A stretch of 64,000 bases of DNA. It comes from a secondary endosymbiont of Ctenarytaina eucalypti (GTDB lineage: Bacteria; Pseudomonadota; Gammaproteobacteria; Enterobacterales; Enterobacteriaceae). The notes beneath the pieces are model-generated. The model had not been told where the DNA came from and did no database searches. It saw only the letters and a list, made by a program, of their open reading frames with translations. The position numbers were made by a program, and so were the translations under genes. The stretch is taken from positions 682,001 through 746,000 of the forward strand of contig NC_018419.1 of assembly GCF_000287335.1 (NCBI RefSeq). The letters are read 5' to 3'. Shown in pieces: positions 61,937 through 64,000 of this stretch (position 1 is the first letter of the stretch; every line of letters starts with the position of its first letter).

Positions 61937-62960
61937 CAAGCGCCCCCGTAGGTAGGGTATTACCACACAAGAGCAGGGCTAATGCATTCAGATTAGACCA
62001 GATGGAATAATCGTAATCCTGCTTTAGCGCCAGTTCAATATGAACCATCAAAGCCACCGCCTTTCGCAATTGCGAGAAAGTTAGCCGCTCCAATGCCAGG
62101 GTAAGCAAAGGCCTGCGATTCTGCCATACCTTATGCCGATCAAATAATCTGCCTATTGGCACAGCATGCAGGTTCCTTTTAAAGGTCAGCAGCTGTAAGA
62201 CTTCGTGCTGCATGCTACGTAGCAGAAGGGCTGGCTGCGCACTTTCAATCTGCAGATGCCATAGAATTCGCATCGCGCGTTTATTTCTGCCCGCTATTGC
62301 AGCATCTACCCAATGAAATGGCGTAAAATGCGCGGAGTCATTTAATGTGCCTTTAACCCGCGGCAACGTTAGATAACCATCAGGATAAATGAGAGAAAGC
62401 CGTTCTAGGACTTGGGCTAGCGCTAGCAGATTATTTTCATAGTAATAGCATAGAGTCTGGCAGACGACGTCATCTAGCGTTAGATGCATACTTTTGGCAC
62501 GATTTGCCACCCAGTGCGACAATTCTTCCTGTTCTGGAGTGATACAGCGCACTAGGACCGCCTGAGCGCTCAGCGCTTTAAACCATCTGCTATTTTCCAA
62601 GGAACGGGTTAACTTATTGCCACGCACGATCAGTAGTAAATCTTCATGCAACAGTGATATTAGCTCAAGCAGTTTATCCCCCATAGGGGCTTGCAAACCG
62701 TTCTCCGGTAGGATTAACAATAGCGTCTGTCGCCTAGCGAACAGGCTACGTTCTCGGCATAAGCTAAAGATCGCATACCAGTCTGTAGTAGCGTCTAGCG
62801 TGATGCTAACATGTTCTTCGAACTGCTGATTCTGTGCGCAGGAGCGAATACAACTCTGACTTTCTTGCAGTAGAAGGGGTTCATTTCCGAACAGAAAATA
62901 GCAGCGCCCTAATGACTCCTGTAGCTTCGCATCTAACTGCTCGGCATATAACCGGATCAT
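61929..62960 (-). CDS. holA: DNA polymerase III subunit delta
   Basis: Opens the beta clamp in the clamp loader. The start at 62960 gives 343 residues, equal to E. coli, with MIRLYAEQLDAKLQESLGRC against MIRLYPEQLRAQLNEGLRAA; the open frame runs 19 codons further upstream. Further matches are FLFGNEPLLLQESQ, NEDLLLIVRGNKL-type (HEDLLLIVRGNKL here), YYYENNLLALAQVLERLSL and AHFTPFHWVDA. It lies 40 bases after lptE. Confidence 0.95.
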   Translation of the reverse strand: MIRLYAEQLDAKLQESLGRCYFLFGNEPLLLQESQSCIRSCAQNQQFEEHVSITLDATTDWYAIFSLCRERSLFARRQTLLLILPENGLQAPMGDKLLELISLLHEDLLLIVRGNKLTRSLENSRWFKALSAQAVLVRCITPEQEELSHWVANRAKSMHLTLDDVVCQTLCYYYENNLLALAQVLERLSLIYPDGYLTLPRVKGTLNDSAHFTPFHWVDAAIAGRNKRAMRILWHLQIESAQPALLLRSMQHEVLQLLTFKRNLHAVPIGRLFDRHKVWQNRRPLLTLALERLTFSQLRKAVALMVHIELALKQDYDYSIWSNLNALALLLCGNTLPTGALDD

Positions 62961-63000
62961 GAGGCTTTCTTTCGTGATATGGAGGAGTCTGTATGCCTCA

Positions 63001-63576
63001 TCAGGCTGAGGCCGCAAGATGCCATGATTTTTGCTTTTTCAATTTTTCCTCTAGCACTTTATCCACCTGCTCAGGGGTAGAAACCGTCAGCAGTTTACGC
63101 ACTAGCTGCTGCGCCGCCTGCTGTCGCAATTCTTGAAGGAAGAGATCTTTTTCGGAATCTTTTTCGAGCGCCGTCCTTGGGGTATCAAAGAACGAACGAT
63201 ACACTTTTACGTTGATAGGGTAGGAATTTTTTCCAGGAATCAACACCTGTGCATTTACGCTCAGTATCATCTGGTATTCAGCAGCTTTCCCGTCCTGGAG
63301 TACCGATGCGATTAACAGACTTTCTGACGCATTAAGAATTTGAAGCGATGGAAGCGTATTATGCTGTTCCTTGGTAGCATCCAACAGCGTCACAGCGTTC
63401 AGAGTTAACTCAGTTCGTATGGCGCGGGTCAGTTTACTATAAGGATCATAACTATTTAATGTAATGGTTTTCATTAAAGGCGGCACTTGTGCGGTTTTGC
63501 CGTACAAGTGATAACCACAACTTGTGGTGTTTATCACCGCCAACGCCAGTATTAGTGGTAATGGGTAATATCGCAA
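63001..63576 (-). CDS. lptE: LPS-assembly lipoprotein LptE
   Basis: Plug of the LptD barrel that inserts LPS in the outer leaflet. The product has 191 residues (E. coli 193). The signal peptide ends at NTTSC with the lipidated Cys at residue 20, followed by GYHL. Conserved parts are [49 protein letters not shown] and a final Lys-rich tail. It lies 14 bases after leuS. With MsbA and LpxK it shows that the LPS route is still used. Confidence 0.94.
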   Translation of the reverse strand: MRYYPLPLILALAVINTTSCGYHLYGKTAQVPPLMKTITLNSYDPYSKLTRAIRTELTLNAVTLLDATKEQHNTLPSLQILNASESLLIASVLQDGKAAEYQMILSVNAQVLIPGKNSYPINVKVYRSFFDTPRTALEKDSEKDLFLQELRQQAAQQLVRKLLTVSTPEQVDKVLEEKLKKQKSWHLAASA

Positions 63577-63590
63577 AAGATTCTCCTCTG

Positions 63591-64000
63591 TTAACCCACA
63601 ACCAAGTTCAGCAGTTTATCCGGCACATAAATCACCTTGCGTACTGTAGTCCCTTTTAGATGTTTTGCTATCACACGCTCCTGAAATGCATGCTCACGCA
63701 CTAAGGTTTCATCGGCGTCTGCAGGTACGGTAATTCTACCCCGCAACTTGCCGTTGATCTGAATAACAACCAGCTTAGTATCTTCTACCAGCGCGATATC
63801 ATCAGCAATTGGCCACAGGGCCTGATCGATCCCCCCTTCTCCCCTGAGCGCTTTCCAAAGTGTGAAACAGGCGTGTGGCGTAAAGGGATACAACATCCGC
63901 ACAACCGCCAAAAGAGCCTCTTGCAGCAAAGCACGATCCTGCCTAGTTTGCTGACGTGCACGTGCCAGATGGTTTATCAGTTCCATAATTGCAGCGATAG
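63591..64000 (-). CDS. leuS: Leucyl-tRNA synthetase (C-terminal part, cut by window edge)
   Basis: Charges leucine tRNAs, including the tRNA-Leu(GAG) of this window. Only the last 136 codons are inside; the frame is open to the edge ([15 protein letters not shown]). They match the anticodon-binding and C-terminal domains: [20 protein letters not shown], then [20 protein letters not shown], and [17 protein letters not shown] at the end. An internal Met at 63986 is not the start. Confidence 0.95.
   Translation of the reverse strand, partial: IAAIMELINHLARARQQTRQDRALLQEALLAVVRMLYPFTPHACFTLWKALRGEGGIDQALWPIADDIALVEDTKLVVIQINGKLRGRITVPADADETLVREHAFQERVIAKHLKGTTVRKVIYVPDKLLNLVVG

Overview
The window looks like a piece of the chromosome of an obligate or near-obligate insect endosymbiont of the Enterobacterales, most likely Sodalis-allied, caught in the middle of genome decay. 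All recognisable proteins are closest in my memory to Escherichia coli/Sodalis orthologues and have near-identical lengths. Intact genes cover only about 55% of the 64 kb (my own sum of the CDS lengths), and the rest is AT-rich DNA with relics of genes still lying where enterobacterial synteny predicts them. I see no insertion sequences, prophage, CRISPR array, toxin or secretion system. The species assignment is inference; no 16S rRNA gene lies here.

Layout. 1-8.8 kb: efp (partial) and epmB diverge, then decayed nnrE, intact tsaE, decayed amiB and mutL, and intact miaA. 8.9-18.3 kb: hfq, decayed hflX, hflK-hflC, purA, rnr, rlmB. 18.3-24 kb: a desert holding greA and a faint dacB relic. 24-36 kb: the best preserved block, rlmE (one-base frameshift), ftsH, folP, glmM, secG, tRNA-Leu(GAG), a rimP relic, nusA, infB, rbfA, truB. 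36.5-42.8 kb: isolated crp, trxB and lolA among non-coding DNA, with an ftsK relic just before lolA. 42.8-48.3 kb: desert, then pyrI and pyrB on the minus strand behind a recognisable pyrBI-type attenuator. 49.8-53.8 kb: msbA-lpxK and ycaR-kdsB (lipid A/Kdo supply). 55-58.2 kb: zipA-ligA. 59.6-64 kb: hspQ, dolP and the leuS-lptE-holA-nadD operon (leuS cut by the window end).

Functionally the survivors are core information processing (EF-P and its lysine 2,3-aminomutase, IF-2, NusA, RbfA, TruB, MiaA, RlmB, RNase R, DNA ligase, Pol III delta), membrane quality control (FtsH-HflKC), outer-membrane building (MsbA, LpxK, KdsB, LptE, LolA, DolP), peptidoglycan precursor supply (GlmM), nucleotide and cofactor synthesis (PurA, PyrBI, FolP, NadD) and division (ZipA). 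Lost or decaying functions are mismatch repair (mutL), septal amidase (amiB), NAD(P)HX repair (nnrE), HflX, PBP4 (dacB), RimP and FtsK. This matches a host-restricted bacterium that still makes its own outer membrane.

I found no convincing undescribed multi-gene system. The points most worth a second look are the rlmE reading frame broken inside a run of ten A (possible slippage rescue), the pyrB leader peptide that now reads in frame into pyrB, an Asp-to-Asn change in FolP, and several long perfect hairpins or palindromes in the non-coding deserts.
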